Shown piece after piece: positions 9,056-20,612 of a stretch of 64,000 bases of DNA. Position 1 is the first letter of the stretch; each line of letters starts with the position of its first letter. This DNA comes from Zoogloea oleivorans (GTDB lineage: Bacteria > Pseudomonadota > Gammaproteobacteria > Burkholderiales > Rhodocyclaceae), in assembly GCF_008107625.1 (NCBI RefSeq), contig NZ_SDKK01000003.1, positions 31,289 to 95,288 on the forward strand, given 5' to 3'. The notes below the pieces were generated by a model, which ran no database searches, had not been told where the DNA came from, and saw nothing but the letters and a program-made list of their open reading frames with translations. The position numbers and the translations under genes are program-made.

Positions 9056-10222
9056 TCAGGCGATGCGCCAGCAGTTTCCGCCGGCCCGTTTGGCGGCATA
9101 CATGGCTCGGTCGGCGAGGGCTGTCAGGTGCTTGAGATCGTAGCCGTCTTCCGGATAGACGGCGATACCGATGCTGACCCCCAGTTTGCAGCCCGCAAAA
9201 TCGTCGTCAGGAATGTCGACCACGGTGGCGACAAGGCGCTCGCAGAACTGGGCGATGTCTTCCTTGCGGTGCAGCAGCGGGCACAGGATGGCGAACTCGT
9301 CGCCGCCCAGGCGGGCGACCACGTCGGTAGCGCGCGCGGTGGCTTCCAGGCGTTCGGCGAGGGCGATCAGGATCTGGTCACCGGCCGGATGGCCGAAGCG
9401 GTCGTTGATTGGCTTGAAACCGTCCAGGTCGAGCATCAGCACTGCCCCGGATTGCCCGTCACCGCTGGCCCGCATGAGAATGGCGCCCGCCAGTTCGGTG
9501 AAGGCCTTGCGGTTGGCGATGCCGGTCAGCGGGTCGTGGCGGGCGATCTCGCGCCAGCGCCGGCTGTCCTGTTCGACGGAGCGATACTTGCGGACCATGC
9601 CGAGGACGATGATCAGGAAGTTGGCCAGCGCCAGCACGAAGGCGCCGGTCTGGATTGCCCGCAAGTCCTGGGTTCGGCTGATGGAGTCATGCTCCAGCGC
9701 CGAGGTCAGGTGGTTCATCAGGGTCAGAATCTCGCGGTTGTGGCGCACCATGTAATCTGCGGCCCAGGCCCGCTCGGCGGGGTCCTGGAAGTTGCGCTGC
9801 GATAGTGGGGTGATGAGTTGGCGGGCCGCAGCCACTGCCCGGGCGCCTTCGCCGCGTACCGGTTGAAGGCGTACGGGGGGGCCGTCACCACCGCTGGTTT
9901 CGCCGCCGTCGGCAAAGGCCGTGAGGGTTTTGCTGAAAAGCCCGAACGCGTCTTCAAATTCCTTTTGTGCGGATTCCGTGTTCTGGCCGTGGTTCGGCAG
10001 GGTGGCCAGCAGCAGGGCCTTGGTGGTCTGCTGAGAGAGCATCCGCTGGCGACCGGCCAGATTGATGGCGACCGCATCTCGCGCCACCTGCTCGGCAATC
10101 CACAGATTGATGAGCAGAACGCTCAGGTCGAGCGCCACGAACAGCACGATCGCTGTCACGAGTCGGCGGGGCGATCCAATCAGGGCGCTGACCGGGATGG
10201 GCATGAACGCGGGTGCCTTCAC
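9056..10222 (-). CDS. Membrane diguanylate cyclase with PilJ-type sensor domain
   Basis: 388 residues. TM1 is at about residues 20-42. A periplasmic PilJ/NarX-type helical domain with NLAGRQRMLSQQTTKALL follows, then TM2 at about 205-228 and a GGDEF domain. The active site is RLGGDEFAIL. The product-inhibition I-site RATD lies exactly five residues before GGDEF, so an active, feedback-inhibited cyclase making c-di-GMP from two GTP is expected. In NarX/PilJ relatives the periplasmic motif senses small ligands; the ligand here is unknown. It is cotranscribed with the double-receiver protein downstream. Confidence 0.88.
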   Translation of the reverse strand: MKAPAFMPIPVSALIGSPRRLVTAIVLFVALDLSVLLINLWIAEQVARDAVAINLAGRQRMLSQQTTKALLLATLPNHGQNTESAQKEFEDAFGLFSKTLTAFADGGETSGGDGPPVRLQPVRGEGARAVAAARQLITPLSQRNFQDPAERAWAADYMVRHNREILTLMNHLTSALEHDSISRTQDLRAIQTGAFVLALANFLIIVLGMVRKYRSVEQDSRRWREIARHDPLTGIANRKAFTELAGAILMRASGDGQSGAVLMLDLDGFKPINDRFGHPAGDQILIALAERLEATARATDVVARLGGDEFAILCPLLHRKEDIAQFCERLVATVVDIPDDDFAGCKLGVSIGIAVYPEDGYDLKHLTALADRAMYAAKRAGGNCWRIA

Positions 10223-10305
10223 GGAGCCGGGCTTCGTGGCGTGGCATGTGAATTTGTATGTCTCTGATTATCGGCGCCCCGCGGCGCTTTTGCAGGGACA
10301 ACGCT

Positions 10306-10336
10306 CAAAAAAGAAAATGCGGCCCGAGGGCCGCAT
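10306..10336 (-). terminator. Intrinsic terminator after pgk
   Basis: On the minus strand ATGCGGCC-CTCG-GGCCGCAT is followed by TTTCTTTTTT. It ends the tkt-gap-pgk transcript and separates it from the diguanylate cyclase. Confidence 0.9.
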
Positions 10337-10364
10337 CGAAGGTGCTGCACGCCAATGGCGGTGT

Positions 10365-11549
10365 TCAGTCCTTGAAGCGCTCTTCCAGGGCGGCAATGGC
10401 CGGCAGGGTCTTGCCTTCGAGGAACTCGAGGAAGGCACCGCCGCCGGTGGAGATGTAGCCCACGTCGTCGGCGATGTTGAACTTGGCGATGGCCGCCAGG
10501 GTGTCGCCGCCGCCGGCGATGGAGAAGGCTTCGGAGTGGGCGATGGCGGAGGCCAGCATCTTGGTGCCGCCGGCGAACTGGGGCAACTCGAAGACACCGA
10601 CCGGGCCGTTCCAGACGATGGTGCCGGCGTTGGCGATGATTTCGGAAAGCTTGGCGGCGCTCTTCGGGCCGATGTCGAGGATGCGGTCGTGGGCGGCCAC
10701 GTCGTCCACGGAGATCTTGTTGGCGCGGGCCAGGGCGGAGACTTCGTCAGCCACGACCACGTCGACGGGCAGCGGCACTTCGGCGCCGCGTTCCTTCATG
10801 ATGTCCATGATGACATGGGCTTCCTTGACCAGGTCGGGTTCGGCCAGCGAGTCGCCGATGCGCTTGCCGGAGGCCAGCAGGAAGGTGTTGGCGATGCCGC
10901 CGCCGACGATCAGCTGATCCACCTTGTCGGCCAGGGAGCGCAGGATGGTCAGCTTGGAGGACACCTTGGAGCCACCGACGATGGCCACCAGCGGGCGGGC
11001 CGGGGCGTGCAGAGCCTTGCCGAGGGCGTCGATTTCGGCACCCATCAGGATGCCGGCGCAGGCCACCGGGGCAAAGCGGGCGATGCCGTGGGTGGTGGCT
11101 TCGGCGCGATGGGCGGTGCCGAAGGCGTCGTTCACGTAGACGTCGCAGAGGGTGGCCATTTTTTTGGCGAGCTCTTCGTTGTCCTTCTTTTCGCCTTTGT
11201 TGCAGCGGCAGTTTTCGAGCAGCACGACTTCGCCCGGGGCGACGCTGAAACCGCCGTCGACCCAGTTCTGGATCAGCCGGACCGGCTTGTGCAGCAGCTG
11301 GCCGAGACGCACGGCAACCGGCGCGAGGGTGTCGTCGGCGGTGACTTCGCCTTCGGTCGGACGACCCAGGTGGGAGGTGACCATGACCGCGGCGCCGCCT
11401 TCGAGGGCGTAGCGGATCGACGGGATCGAGGCGCGGATGCGGGTGTCTTCGGTAATGTTGCCGGCTTCGTCCTGCGGCACGTTGAGGTCGGCACGGATGA
11501 AGACGCGCTTGCCGGAGACGTCGAGCTCGGTGAGTTTCTTGACTTGCAT
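10365..11549 (-). CDS. pgk: Phosphoglycerate kinase
   Basis: 394 residues, the usual bacterial length. It interconverts 3-phosphoglycerate and 1,3-bisphosphoglycerate with ATP/ADP in the cytoplasm. Recognisable blocks are [11 protein letters not shown] near the N-terminus, SHLGRP, and the C-terminal nucleotide-binding GGGDTLAA. The start at 11549 ([11 protein letters not shown]) matches the family better than the 14-residue upstream extension. It is last in the prk-tkt-gap-pgk run, so it probably serves CO2 fixation as well as gluconeogenesis/glycolysis. A terminator-like hairpin lies between gap and this gene. Confidence 0.97.
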   Translation of the reverse strand: MQVKKLTELDVSGKRVFIRADLNVPQDEAGNITEDTRIRASIPSIRYALEGGAAVMVTSHLGRPTEGEVTADDTLAPVAVRLGQLLHKPVRLIQNWVDGGFSVAPGEVVLLENCRCNKGEKKDNEELAKKMATLCDVYVNDAFGTAHRAEATTHGIARFAPVACAGILMGAEIDALGKALHAPARPLVAIVGGSKVSSKLTILRSLADKVDQLIVGGGIANTFLLASGKRIGDSLAEPDLVKEAHVIMDIMKERGAEVPLPVDVVVADEVSALARANKISVDDVAAHDRILDIGPKSAAKLSEIIANAGTIVWNGPVGVFELPQFAGGTKMLASAIAHSEAFSIAGGGDTLAAIAKFNIADDVGYISTGGGAFLEFLEGKTLPAIAALEERFKD

Positions 11550-11576
11550 GATGATGTTCTTCGTGGCTTCGGAATG

Positions 11577-11597
11577 AAAAACGCCCCGCACGGGGCG
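11577..11597 (-). terminator. Intergenic attenuator-like terminator between gap and pgk
   Basis: Minus-strand CGCCCC-GTGC-GGGGCG followed by TTTTTC, inside the gap-pgk spacer. The stem is short but perfect, and likely gives partial termination so that pgk is made in a lower or adjustable ratio to gap. Confidence 0.7.
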
Positions 11598-11615
11598 GGG
11601 CGTCGATACGACGTG

Positions 11616-12644
<1,029 letters not shown>

Positions 12645-12734
12645 CGAATCTTCTCCCTAGTCTTATTCACACAAAAACAAATCCTGCGGCCGCGGCCGGG
12701 GGGCCGCGCCTACGATGACGCGAACGAAGCCGCG

Positions 12735-14765
12735 TCAGGCAATGACCTTCTTCACCGCTGCGACCACTGCGTCGGTGGTGATGCCGAAATACTTGAACAG
12801 CTCGCCAGCCGGGGCAGATTCGCCGAAGCGGTCGAGGCCGATGACGGCGCCTTCGAGGCCCACGTACTTGTACCAGCCGTCGGTAACGCCAGCTTCGACG
12901 GCCACGCGGGGCAGGCCCTTGGGCAGCACGTCGGCGCGGTAGGCGCCATCCTGGCGGTCGAAGACGTTGGTGCTGGGCATGGAGACCACGCGCACGGCAA
13001 TGCCGTCATCGGCGAGTTGCTTCTGGGCGGCCATGGCCAGCGCTACTTCCGAGCCGGTCGCTATGATAACGGCTTGAAGCGGATTTGCCTGTGAAGCATT
13101 GCCCGATTCGGACAGTACATAGCCGCCGCGGCGAATATTTTCTACCTGCTCGGCATTTCTTTGCTGGAACGGGAGGTTCTGGCGCGAGAAGGCGAGGGAC
13201 GACGGACCGTTTTTGCGCTCGATGGCTGCGGCCCAGGCGACTGCCGATTCGGTGGTGTCGCAGGGACGCCACACGTCCATGTTGGGGATCAGGCGCAGGC
13301 TGGCCGTTTGTTCGACCGGCTGATGGGTCGGCCCGTCTTCACCGAGGCCGATGGAGTCGTGGGTGAACACGAAGATCTGGCGCAGCTTCATGAGTGCCGC
13401 CATGCGCAGGGCATTGCGGGCGTACTCGCTGAACATCAGGAAGGTGGCGGTGTAGGGAATCAGGCCGCCGTGCAGGGCGATGCCGTTGGCGATGGCGGCC
13501 ATGCCGAACTCACGCACGCCGTAATAGACGTAGTTGCCGCCGGTGGCCTTGCTGACGCCCTTGGCGCCGGACCACAAGGTAAGGTTGGAGCCGGCCAGGT
13601 CGGCCGAGCCGCCGAGGAGTTCAGGCAGCTTGGGGGCGTAGGCTTCGATGCTGTTCTGGCTGGCCTTGCGGGTGGCGATGGTCTCGCCCTTGGCGATTAC
13701 CTGGGCGAGCACGGATTCGACGTGGGCTGCCCAGTCGGCGGGGAGGTCGCCTGCCGTGCGGCGGGTGAATTCGGCGGCCAGTTCGGGGAACTCGGCGGCG
13801 TAGGCGGCGAAGCGGGTGTTCCACTCGGTCTCAAGAGCAGCGCCCTTGGCCCTGGCATCCCAGGCGGCGTAGACATCGGCGGGGATCTCGAAAGCCGGGT
13901 GGTTCCAGCCGATGTAGGCGCGGGCGGCCTCGATTTCGGCGGCACCCAGCGGGGCGCCGTGCACGTCGTGGCTGTCCTGCTTGTTGGGGGCGCCGGCGCC
14001 GATGATGGTCTTGCAGCAGATCAGGGTCGGACGGCCGGTTTCAGCCTTGGCGGCCTGGATGGCGGCTTCGATTTCGACCGGGTCGTGGCCCTGGACGTCA
14101 CGCACCACGTGCCAGCCGTAGGCTTCGAAGCGCTTTGGGGTGTCGTCGGTGAACCAGCCATCCACGTGACCGTCGATGGAGATGTTGTTGTCGTCGTAGA
14201 AGGCGACCAGCTTGCCCAGGCCCCAGGTGCCGGCCAGCGAACAGGCTTCGTGGGAGATGCCTTCCATCAGGCAGCCGTCGCCGAGGAAGACATAGGTGCT
14301 GTGATCAACGATGGCGTGGCCAGGGCGGTTGAAGCTGTCGGCGAGGATCTTTTCGGCCAGCGCCATGCCCACGGCGTTGGTGATGCCCTGACCGAGCGGG
14401 CCGGTGGTGGTTTCGACGCCGGGGGTGTAGCCGACTTCCGGGTGGCCCGGGGTGCGGCTGTGGAGCTGGCGGAAGTTCTTCAGGTCGTCAATGGACAGAT
14501 CGTAGCCGGTGAGGTGCAGCAGGCTGTAGATCAGCATCGAGCCGTGGCCGTTGGACTGAACGAAGCGGTCGCGGTCGGCCCACTGGGGGTTGGCCGGGTT
14601 GTGGCGCAGATGGTGGCGCCACAGGACTTCAGCGATTTCGGCCATGCCCATGGGGGCGCCGGGGTGGCCGGAATTGGCCTTCTGGACGGCGTCCATGGCC
14701 AGCGCACGGATGGCGCCAGTCAGGGAGTTGAAGACGGGCGGCTTGACGTTACGCGAAGAGGACAT
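12735..14765 (-). CDS. tkt: Transketolase
   Basis: 676 residues from [10 protein letters not shown]. The 52-residue upstream extension is low-complexity and does not fit the family. Thiamine-diphosphate enzyme that moves two-carbon ketol units in the pentose-phosphate and Calvin cycles. Visible blocks are [11 protein letters not shown] (substrate and cofactor pocket), [20 protein letters not shown] (diphosphate-binding GDG...) and, in the Pyr domain, [14 protein letters not shown]. It lies 90 bases upstream of gap and 223 bases downstream of prk, all in one direction. Confidence 0.97.
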   Translation of the reverse strand: MSSSRNVKPPVFNSLTGAIRALAMDAVQKANSGHPGAPMGMAEIAEVLWRHHLRHNPANPQWADRDRFVQSNGHGSMLIYSLLHLTGYDLSIDDLKNFRQLHSRTPGHPEVGYTPGVETTTGPLGQGITNAVGMALAEKILADSFNRPGHAIVDHSTYVFLGDGCLMEGISHEACSLAGTWGLGKLVAFYDDNNISIDGHVDGWFTDDTPKRFEAYGWHVVRDVQGHDPVEIEAAIQAAKAETGRPTLICCKTIIGAGAPNKQDSHDVHGAPLGAAEIEAARAYIGWNHPAFEIPADVYAAWDARAKGAALETEWNTRFAAYAAEFPELAAEFTRRTAGDLPADWAAHVESVLAQVIAKGETIATRKASQNSIEAYAPKLPELLGGSADLAGSNLTLWSGAKGVSKATGGNYVYYGVREFGMAAIANGIALHGGLIPYTATFLMFSEYARNALRMAALMKLRQIFVFTHDSIGLGEDGPTHQPVEQTASLRLIPNMDVWRPCDTTESAVAWAAAIERKNGPSSLAFSRQNLPFQQRNAEQVENIRRGGYVLSESGNASQANPLQAVIIATGSEVALAMAAQKQLADDGIAVRVVSMPSTNVFDRQDGAYRADVLPKGLPRVAVEAGVTDGWYKYVGLEGAVIGLDRFGESAPAGELFKYFGITTDAVVAAVKKVIA

Positions 14766-14988
14766 CGGGAGAACCTTGGGCCGGGGGAACGGCGCGCAAA
14801 GACCATAATTATCTTTGATTTCCGGGTACTTGGGTAGCCTTGGCGGGGGATTTGTACCGTGCGGGCAGAGGAGGGCTTCTCCGCAAAAACTACGGCATAA
14901 CCGCGTCCAGCCCCGATGCATTGCATTTTCTTGCCTGGTTCCTGCTGATGACCTTGCCGTCGCGCCTTGTGCTGGGTGAGTCAGTGCC

Positions 14989-15864
14989 TCAGACCCACTG
15001 ACGGCGCCGTTCCATCAGCTTCCAGATCAGCGGTGTGAGGATCAGCTGCATGGCCAGATCGAGCTTGCCACCTGGCACTACCAGGGTGTTGGCGCGGGAC
15101 ATGAAACTGTCGTGGATCATGCGCAGCAGGTAGGGGAAGTCCACCCCGCGCGGATCGCGGAAGCGGATGATCACCATCGATTCGTCGGCCGTCGGGATGT
15201 CGCGGGCGATGAACGGGTTGGAGGTGTCCACCATCGGCACCCGCTGGAAGTTGATGTGGGTGTGGGAAAACTGCGGGACGATGTAATGCACGTAGTCGTG
15301 CATGCGGCGCAGGATGGTTTCCTGCACGGCTTCGAGCGAATAGCCGCGCGTCTTGGTGTCCCGGTGGATCTTTTGTATCCACTCCAGGTTGGTAATTGGC
15401 GCTACGCCGATCAGCAGGTCGGCGTGACGACAGGTATTCACCCTTTCGGTGATCACTGCGCCATGAAGGCCTTCGTAAAACAGGCAGTCGGTATCGGGTG
15501 GAAGCTCTTCCCAGGGGGTGAAATCGCCAACCTTGAGGCCGCGCCGGGCCGCTTCTTCCGCGTGGTGCAGGTAGAAACGGCGCTTGCCGCCGCCGGATTC
15601 GCCGTAGGTGCGGAACAGTTGTTCGAGTTCTTCGAGCAGGTTGGCTTCCGGGCCAAAATGGCTGATGCCGCGCTTGCCCTGGCTTTCCGCTTCGATGATG
15701 AGATTGCGGATTTCGTCGCGGGTGTAGCGGTGGAAGCTGTCGCCCTCGATGATCGCGGCATTCACCTTTTCGCGCCAGAAAATACCCTCAAAGGTGTGCT
15801 TGACCGTCGTGGTGCCCGCCCCGGACGAGCCGGTCACCACGATGATGGGGTGCTTCATGGACAT
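14989..15864 (-). CDS. prk: Phosphoribulokinase (proteobacterial class)
   Basis: 291 residues. It makes ribulose-1,5-bisphosphate from ribulose-5-phosphate and ATP, a step diagnostic of the Calvin-Benson cycle. The P-loop GSSGAGTTT is at residues 12-20, and the substrate/catalytic block [13 protein letters not shown] follows. The length and the FYEGLHGAV segment match the class I octameric bacterial enzyme. The start at 15864 has GGGAA with a suitable spacer; an in-frame ATG two codons later is an alternative. It leads the prk-tkt-gap-pgk block. RuBisCO and its activator are not in this window. Confidence 0.95.
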   Translation of the reverse strand: MSMKHPIIVVTGSSGAGTTTVKHTFEGIFWREKVNAAIIEGDSFHRYTRDEIRNLIIEAESQGKRGISHFGPEANLLEELEQLFRTYGESGGGKRRFYLHHAEEAARRGLKVGDFTPWEELPPDTDCLFYEGLHGAVITERVNTCRHADLLIGVAPITNLEWIQKIHRDTKTRGYSLEAVQETILRRMHDYVHYIVPQFSHTHINFQRVPMVDTSNPFIARDIPTADESMVIIRFRDPRGVDFPYLLRMIHDSFMSRANTLVVPGGKLDLAMQLILTPLIWKLMERRRQWV

Positions 15865-15976
15865 GGACTGTTCCCGAAAGTGAGTAGTTTTGGAGCAGGC
15901 CACGGAGACATGAGCTGTTCCAAAAACACTCGATCGGTGCCTGGCGCGTCGCCGCCAGGCTTGTTGAGCAAAATCC

Positions 15977-15998
15977 GGGCCGTCCGGATGTCCGGCCC
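15977..15998 (-). terminator. Possible terminator after the inositol-monophosphatase-family gene
   Basis: GGGCCG/CGGCCC stem with an internally palindromic loop, followed on the minus strand by GGATTTTG. The T-run is short, so confidence is limited. It would separate this gene from prk. Confidence 0.45.
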
Positions 15999-15999
15999 G

Positions 16000-16806
16000 T
16001 CAGGAGTGGGCGTGCAACCAGGTTCGCCACTGTTCGAAGAGGGCAGGGCTGGCTGCCGAAATCACCGAGCGCTTGATCGCCGGTCCGGCGGTAAGCGGGG
16101 TGCCGCCCAGCGTGCTGTAGCAGCCGCCGGCTTCTTCGAGGATCAGGCGTCCCGCCGCGTAATCCCACAGCATTTGCCCGCCATGCAGGTAAACGTCGAG
16201 ACGGCCGGCCGCCACATAGCACCACTCGAGGGCGCTGGAGCCGAAGTTGCGCTGCGAATAATAGGGCGGACGTACCGCCAGTTCGTCGCCGAGGTGGTGG
16301 CTGATGCGCTTGAAGTCCACGCCGGCCACTGCGTCCTTGAGGCGCTCGGCCGGTTTGCGCAGCGGTAGCGAGACGTCGTTGAGCCACGCCCCGGCGCCCC
16401 GGCCGGCGTAGAAGGCTTCGTCGGTGACCGGGTTGTAAACCACCCCGATCTGCGTTTTGTGGTTGACCAGATACGCCACCGCAACCCCGAAGAAGGGAAT
16501 GCCGTTGGCGAAGTTGGTGGTGCCGTCGATGGGGTCAATGACCCACAGGCCATTGACGCCTTCGTGCCACACGCGACCCTGCTCTTCGGGCGTCATTTCT
16601 TCGCCGAGCACAGGAGCCATGATGAGTTTCGGCAGGCGCTCGACGAGGGCCGCCTGGGACGCCAGGTCGGCTTCGGTGAGTACGCTGCCGTCGGCCTTGT
16701 GCTCGCGTACGGCGCGCAGGTAACGGGGCAGGATGGTGTCGCGGGCCATCTGGCGAACCAGTTCGGCGAGGGTACGGGCTTGTTCGAGGCGCTGGGCGCT
16801 GGTCAT
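16000..16806 (-). CDS. Inositol monophosphatase-family phosphatase
   Basis: 268 residues from the ATG at 16806, which has GGAGAG 8 bases upstream; an in-frame GTG lies five codons earlier. The metal-binding signature WVIDPIDGTTNF and the C-terminal WDYAAGRLILEEAGG define the Li-sensitive, Mg-dependent phosphatase superfamily. Substrates in this family include inositol phosphates, PAP and fructose/sedoheptulose bisphosphates. Next to prk and tkt, a sugar-bisphosphatase role is tempting, but the sequence alone does not separate it from SuhB-like enzymes. Confidence 0.85.
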   Translation of the reverse strand: MTSAQRLEQARTLAELVRQMARDTILPRYLRAVREHKADGSVLTEADLASQAALVERLPKLIMAPVLGEEMTPEEQGRVWHEGVNGLWVIDPIDGTTNFANGIPFFGVAVAYLVNHKTQIGVVYNPVTDEAFYAGRGAGAWLNDVSLPLRKPAERLKDAVAGVDFKRISHHLGDELAVRPPYYSQRNFGSSALEWCYVAAGRLDVYLHGGQMLWDYAAGRLILEEAGGCYSTLGGTPLTAGPAIKRSVISAASPALFEQWRTWLHAHS

Positions 16807-16979
16807 TACGTGGCTCTCCACTGGGTGGAGGAGCGGCTTTGAGGAGGCTGCTCCCGCGAAAGGTCGTCGGGTGAAACAGAATCCGGCGTCGGGAGGCCGG
16901 AAAGGTACAGAAGCGTGGTGAGACTGAGCATGATCTTCGTTTCAATCCCGTTGAAGCACGCGGTTTTGCGGATAATAGC

Positions 16980-17717
16980 ATGATGAATCCGCGCTTCTTC
17001 TGCCCCGAGGGCTTGTGCCCTGACTCCGAGATGCCTCTTCCCGCTGCGGTGGCCCACCACGCCGAGCGGGTGCTTCGTCTGGCCGTTGGTGATCAGGTCG
17101 TGTTGTTCGACGGCGGTGGGGGCGAGTGTGCCGCGATCCTCCTGGCCCTCGGCAAGCAGCCTGTCGCGCGGCTTGGTCCGCGGCTGGCCGTGGAGTGTGA
17201 GTCGCCGCTGGCGATCACGCTCGTGCAGGCGCTGGCGAGTGGCGACAAGATGGACTGGATTGTCCAGAAGGCGGTGGAGCTGGGCGCCGTGGCCATGCAG
17301 CCGGTGGCGGCCGAGCGTTCGGTGCTCAAACTCTCGGGTGACCGGGCGGCCAAGCGGGTGGCGCACTGGCAGCAGATCGCCGTGTCGGCCTGCGAGCAGT
17401 CCGGGCGCAACCGGGTGCCGGCGGTGGGCGACATCGTCACGTTGTCCCGGTATCTGGCCCAGCCTGTCGAGGGCACGCGCCTGATCCTGGCGCCTGGCGC
17501 TGCGGGCGCGCTGGCCCGCAAGGCGCCGCCGAGCGGACCCTTGTCGATTCTGATCGGACCGGAGGGCGGCTGGTCGCCGGCCGAACTGGCGCTGGCGGAG
17601 CATGCCGGCTGTGAGCCGCTGGCGCTCGGGCCGCGGGTGTTCCGTACCGAAACAGCCGGGCTCGCTGCGCTGGCCGCATTGCAAACCCTGTGGGGTGACT
17701 TTTCGGGAGAGGCTTGA
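16980..17717 (+). CDS. rsmE: 16S rRNA (uracil(1498)-N3)-methyltransferase
   Basis: 245 residues of the SPOUT class. It methylates N3 of U1498 in 16S rRNA in assembled 30S subunits. The C-terminal knot shows the expected LIGPEGGWSPAEL and LGPRVFRTETAGLAAL motifs, and the N-terminus carries the PUA-like domain. Two consecutive ATG codons (16980, 16983) are possible starts. The 173 bases to the divergent phosphatase gene must hold both promoters. Its stop overlaps the start of the next gene (TGATG), which implies coupling. Confidence 0.95.
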   Translation: MMNPRFFCPEGLCPDSEMPLPAAVAHHAERVLRLAVGDQVVLFDGGGGECAAILLALGKQPVARLGPRLAVECESPLAITLVQALASGDKMDWIVQKAVELGAVAMQPVAAERSVLKLSGDRAAKRVAHWQQIAVSACEQSGRNRVPAVGDIVTLSRYLAQPVEGTRLILAPGAAGALARKAPPSGPLSILIGPEGGWSPAELALAEHAGCEPLALGPRVFRTETAGLAALAALQTLWGDFSGEA

Positions 17718-19204
17718 TGTTCGAATCGGCTGAACTGGGGCATCGGCTGTCGAAGGCCGACTACGACGAGATCGAGCCGCAACTGCGTACCGACCTGCTC
17801 AATGCGCAGTTCGAGCTGCTGGAAAACAAGGGCTTTGCCACGGTGATCCTGATCAACGGGATCGACGGCGCGGGCCGCGGGGAGACGGTCAATCTGCTCA
17901 ACGAATGGATGGATCCGCGGCACATCGAGGTTCATGCCTTCGACAAGCCCACCGACGAGGAGCGCGAGCGGCCCTTCCTGTGGCGTTTCTGGCGGGCCCT
18001 GCCGGCCAAGGGCAAGATCGGCATCCTGTTCGGCAACTGGTATTCCGACCCGATCGGCGACCGGGCTTTCGGGCGCATCAAGAAGGCCCATCTCGATCAG
18101 CGTCTGTCCGATCTGAACCGTTTCGAGGCCATGCTTGCCGCCGAGGGCGTGCTGCTGATCAAGTTCTGGTTTCACCTGTCGCGACAGGGGCAGAAGAAGC
18201 GTCTAAAAGCCCTCGAGGCCAACCCGGATACCCGCTGGCGGGTGCGCGAGGCAGACTGGCTGTTTTACGAGGAATACGACCGTTACCGGGCGGTGGCCGA
18301 GCATGTTCTGCGCCGGACCAGTACCGGCATTGCTCCGTGGGTGATCGTGGACGGCACCGATCCCCAATATCGGGCGGCGCAGGTGGGGAATACTCTGCTC
18401 GAAGGCCTGCGGCGTAAAATCGAACAGGTGAACAAGGGGTATCGCGCCCGCCTGACGGCCGCTCCGCTGGCGCGGGCGGTGGATGAGCGCAACCTGCTCA
18501 ACGCGCTGGTGCTCAACCAGCCGATGGAGAAGAAGGATTACGAGAGCCAGCTGGAAAAGCTGCAGGGCCGCCTGGCCATGGCGATGCGCAGCGAGGCCTT
18601 CGCCAAGCGCAGCCTGGTGCTGGTTTTTGAAGGCATGGATGCGGCGGGCAAGGGGGGCGCCATCCGTCGGGTGACCCAGGCGCTGGATACGCGTCAGTAC
18701 CAGGTCTCGCCGATTGCCGCCCCGTCCGACGAGGAGCGCGCCCAGCCCTACCTGTGGCGTTTCTGGCGGCGTTTGCCGCGGCGTGGCAAGGTGACGATCT
18801 TCGATCGGTCCTGGTACGGCCGCGTGCTGGTGGAGCGGGTCGAGGGCTTTTGTTCGGAGGCCGACTGGATGCGCGCCTACACAGAGATCAATGATTTCGA
18901 GGACCAGCTGGTGTCTGCTGGCGCCATCGTCCTCAAGTTCTGGTTGTCGGTGAGTGACGAGGAGCAGCTGCGGCGCTTCAAGGCGCGGGAGGAAGCCGCC
19001 TTCAAGCGCTACAAGATCACCCCTGACGACTGGCGCAACCGTGAAAAGTGGCCCCTTTACGAGCCGGCCGTGTGCGACATGATCGACCGGACCAGCACCG
19101 AAAACGCTGTCTGGACCCTGGTCGAGGCGGATAACAAATATTACGCGAGGGTAAAGATTCTGCGTGTCCTCGTCGATAAGCTTGAACTGGCCTTGAATAA
19201 ATGA
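17717..19204 (+). CDS. pap: Polyphosphate:AMP phosphotransferase (class II PPK2)
   Basis: 495 residues with two tandem PPK2 domains (about 10-235 and 255-490), the architecture of class II PPK2. These enzymes phosphorylate AMP to ADP with polyphosphate. The C-terminal domain has the canonical Walker A (EGMDAAGKGGAIRR) and lid residues. In the N-terminal copy the loop reads GIDGAGRGE, with Arg for the catalytic Lys, so only the C-terminal domain is expected to be active, as known for the family. The ATG overlaps the rsmE stop by one base, with GGAGAGG upstream; the in-frame TTG one codon earlier is less likely. Confidence 0.93.
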   Translation: MFESAELGHRLSKADYDEIEPQLRTDLLNAQFELLENKGFATVILINGIDGAGRGETVNLLNEWMDPRHIEVHAFDKPTDEERERPFLWRFWRALPAKGKIGILFGNWYSDPIGDRAFGRIKKAHLDQRLSDLNRFEAMLAAEGVLLIKFWFHLSRQGQKKRLKALEANPDTRWRVREADWLFYEEYDRYRAVAEHVLRRTSTGIAPWVIVDGTDPQYRAAQVGNTLLEGLRRKIEQVNKGYRARLTAAPLARAVDERNLLNALVLNQPMEKKDYESQLEKLQGRLAMAMRSEAFAKRSLVLVFEGMDAAGKGGAIRRVTQALDTRQYQVSPIAAPSDEERAQPYLWRFWRRLPRRGKVTIFDRSWYGRVLVERVEGFCSEADWMRAYTEINDFEDQLVSAGAIVLKFWLSVSDEEQLRRFKAREEAAFKRYKITPDDWRNREKWPLYEPAVCDMIDRTSTENAVWTLVEADNKYYARVKILRVLVDKLELALNK

Positions 19205-19259
19205 AGACTGGCATCATCAGAATGCCGGATTCCCCAACACAGATGCCCCGGAACCCCTT

Positions 19260-20612
19260 GTGAATTCGTCCGATACTGCTCCTGCCGCCGTGCAGGGAGA
19301 TTACCTTTCCCAGCGTTTCGTCGCCTGGGTGCGAGCCGCTGCGCCCTACATCCATGCCTTCCGCGGCAAGACCTTCGTGCTCGGTTTTGGCGGCGAAGTG
19401 GCCGCCGGCCATCTGGCCCAGACGCTGGCCTACGACTGCAACCTGCTTGCCGCCCTGGGTGTGCGGCTGGTACTGGTGCACGGCGCGCGTCCGCAGATCG
19501 AGGCCGAGTTGCTTCGTCGCGGGCTGACGTCCCAGTATTACAAGGGCCTGCGGGTGACCGACGCAGCGGCGCTCGAATGCGTCAAGGCGGCCATGGCCGT
19601 GACCCGTATCGAGGTCGAGGCGCTGTTGTCGCAGGGCCTGCCCAATACGCCGATGGCCGGCAGCTTCATGCGCGTGACCGGCGGCAACTTCATTACTGCC
19701 AAGCCGGTGGGCGTGGTGGATGGTGTCGATTACGGTTTTACCGGCGCGGTGCGCAAAGTGATTGCCGAGGAAATTGCCGCCGACCTGGACCAGCAGAACG
19801 TGGTGCTCATGTCGCCTCTTGGTGTATCGCCGGCCGGCGAGATCTTCAACATGAGCATGGAAGCCGTCGCCGAGGCGGTGGCCATTGCCCTGAATGCCGA
19901 GAAGCTGATCTACCTGTGCGATGCGCCCGGCCTGCTCGATCTGAAGGGCGCGCTGATCGAGGCGATTACCGCCGACGACGCGGAGGCCAAGCTGCTTGCC
20001 GGGGAAGGCATGACCGAAGACCTGGACCTGTACCTGCCCTGCGCCATCCGCGCGGTACGGCAGGGCGTCGGCCGGGCCCATCTGATCGACCGGGACAAGG
20101 ATGGCGGGGTGCTGCTGGAGTTCTTCACGCCCCAGGGTGTGGGCACCGTGCTGACCCGCGACCCGCTGTTCCGTCTGCGCGAGGCGACCGTTGAGGACGT
20201 CGGTGCGTTGGGCAGCATGATCGCTCCGATGGAGGCCGACGGCACGCTGGTGCGACGCAGTCGCGAGCGCCTGGAGCAGGAGGTCGAGCGTTTCACCGTG
20301 GTCGAATACGACGGCTTGCTGGTGGGCTGCGCGGCGCTGTACCCCTTCATCGATGAGCGTGCGGCCGAGATGGCCTGCGTCGCCGTGGTGCCCCAGTATC
20401 GCCGCGCCGGCCTGGGCGAGATGCTGCTCGGGCGCATGGAGTCGCGGGCTCGCGCCCTCGGTGTGGAGCGCCTCTTCGTGCTCACTACGCGTACCGCCGA
20501 CTGGTTTCGGGAGCGGGGTTTCCGCGAAGCACCGCCGGAGGATCTGCCCCGCCAGAAACGCGAAATGTACGATGTGAGTCGCCGTTCCAAGATTTTCATG
20601 AAGGCCCTGTGA
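19260..20612 (+). CDS. argA: Amino-acid N-acetyltransferase (N-acetylglutamate synthase)
   Basis: 450 residues. First step of arginine biosynthesis: acetyl-CoA plus glutamate to N-acetylglutamate, normally inhibited by arginine. An amino-acid-kinase-like domain (about 25-280) contains FVLGFGGEV and LVHGARPQIE. A C-terminal GNAT domain (about 300-450) contains VVPQYRRAGLGEMLL, the acetyl-CoA pyrophosphate loop. The start is GTG with GGAA upstream. Its TGA overlaps the next gene start (GTGA), an odd pairing of arginine synthesis with a c-di-GMP enzyme. Confidence 0.94.
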   Translation: MNSSDTAPAAVQGDYLSQRFVAWVRAAAPYIHAFRGKTFVLGFGGEVAAGHLAQTLAYDCNLLAALGVRLVLVHGARPQIEAELLRRGLTSQYYKGLRVTDAAALECVKAAMAVTRIEVEALLSQGLPNTPMAGSFMRVTGGNFITAKPVGVVDGVDYGFTGAVRKVIAEEIAADLDQQNVVLMSPLGVSPAGEIFNMSMEAVAEAVAIALNAEKLIYLCDAPGLLDLKGALIEAITADDAEAKLLAGEGMTEDLDLYLPCAIRAVRQGVGRAHLIDRDKDGGVLLEFFTPQGVGTVLTRDPLFRLREATVEDVGALGSMIAPMEADGTLVRRSRERLEQEVERFTVVEYDGLLVGCAALYPFIDERAAEMACVAVVPQYRRAGLGEMLLGRMESRARALGVERLFVLTTRTADWFRERGFREAPPEDLPRQKREMYDVSRRSKIFMKAL

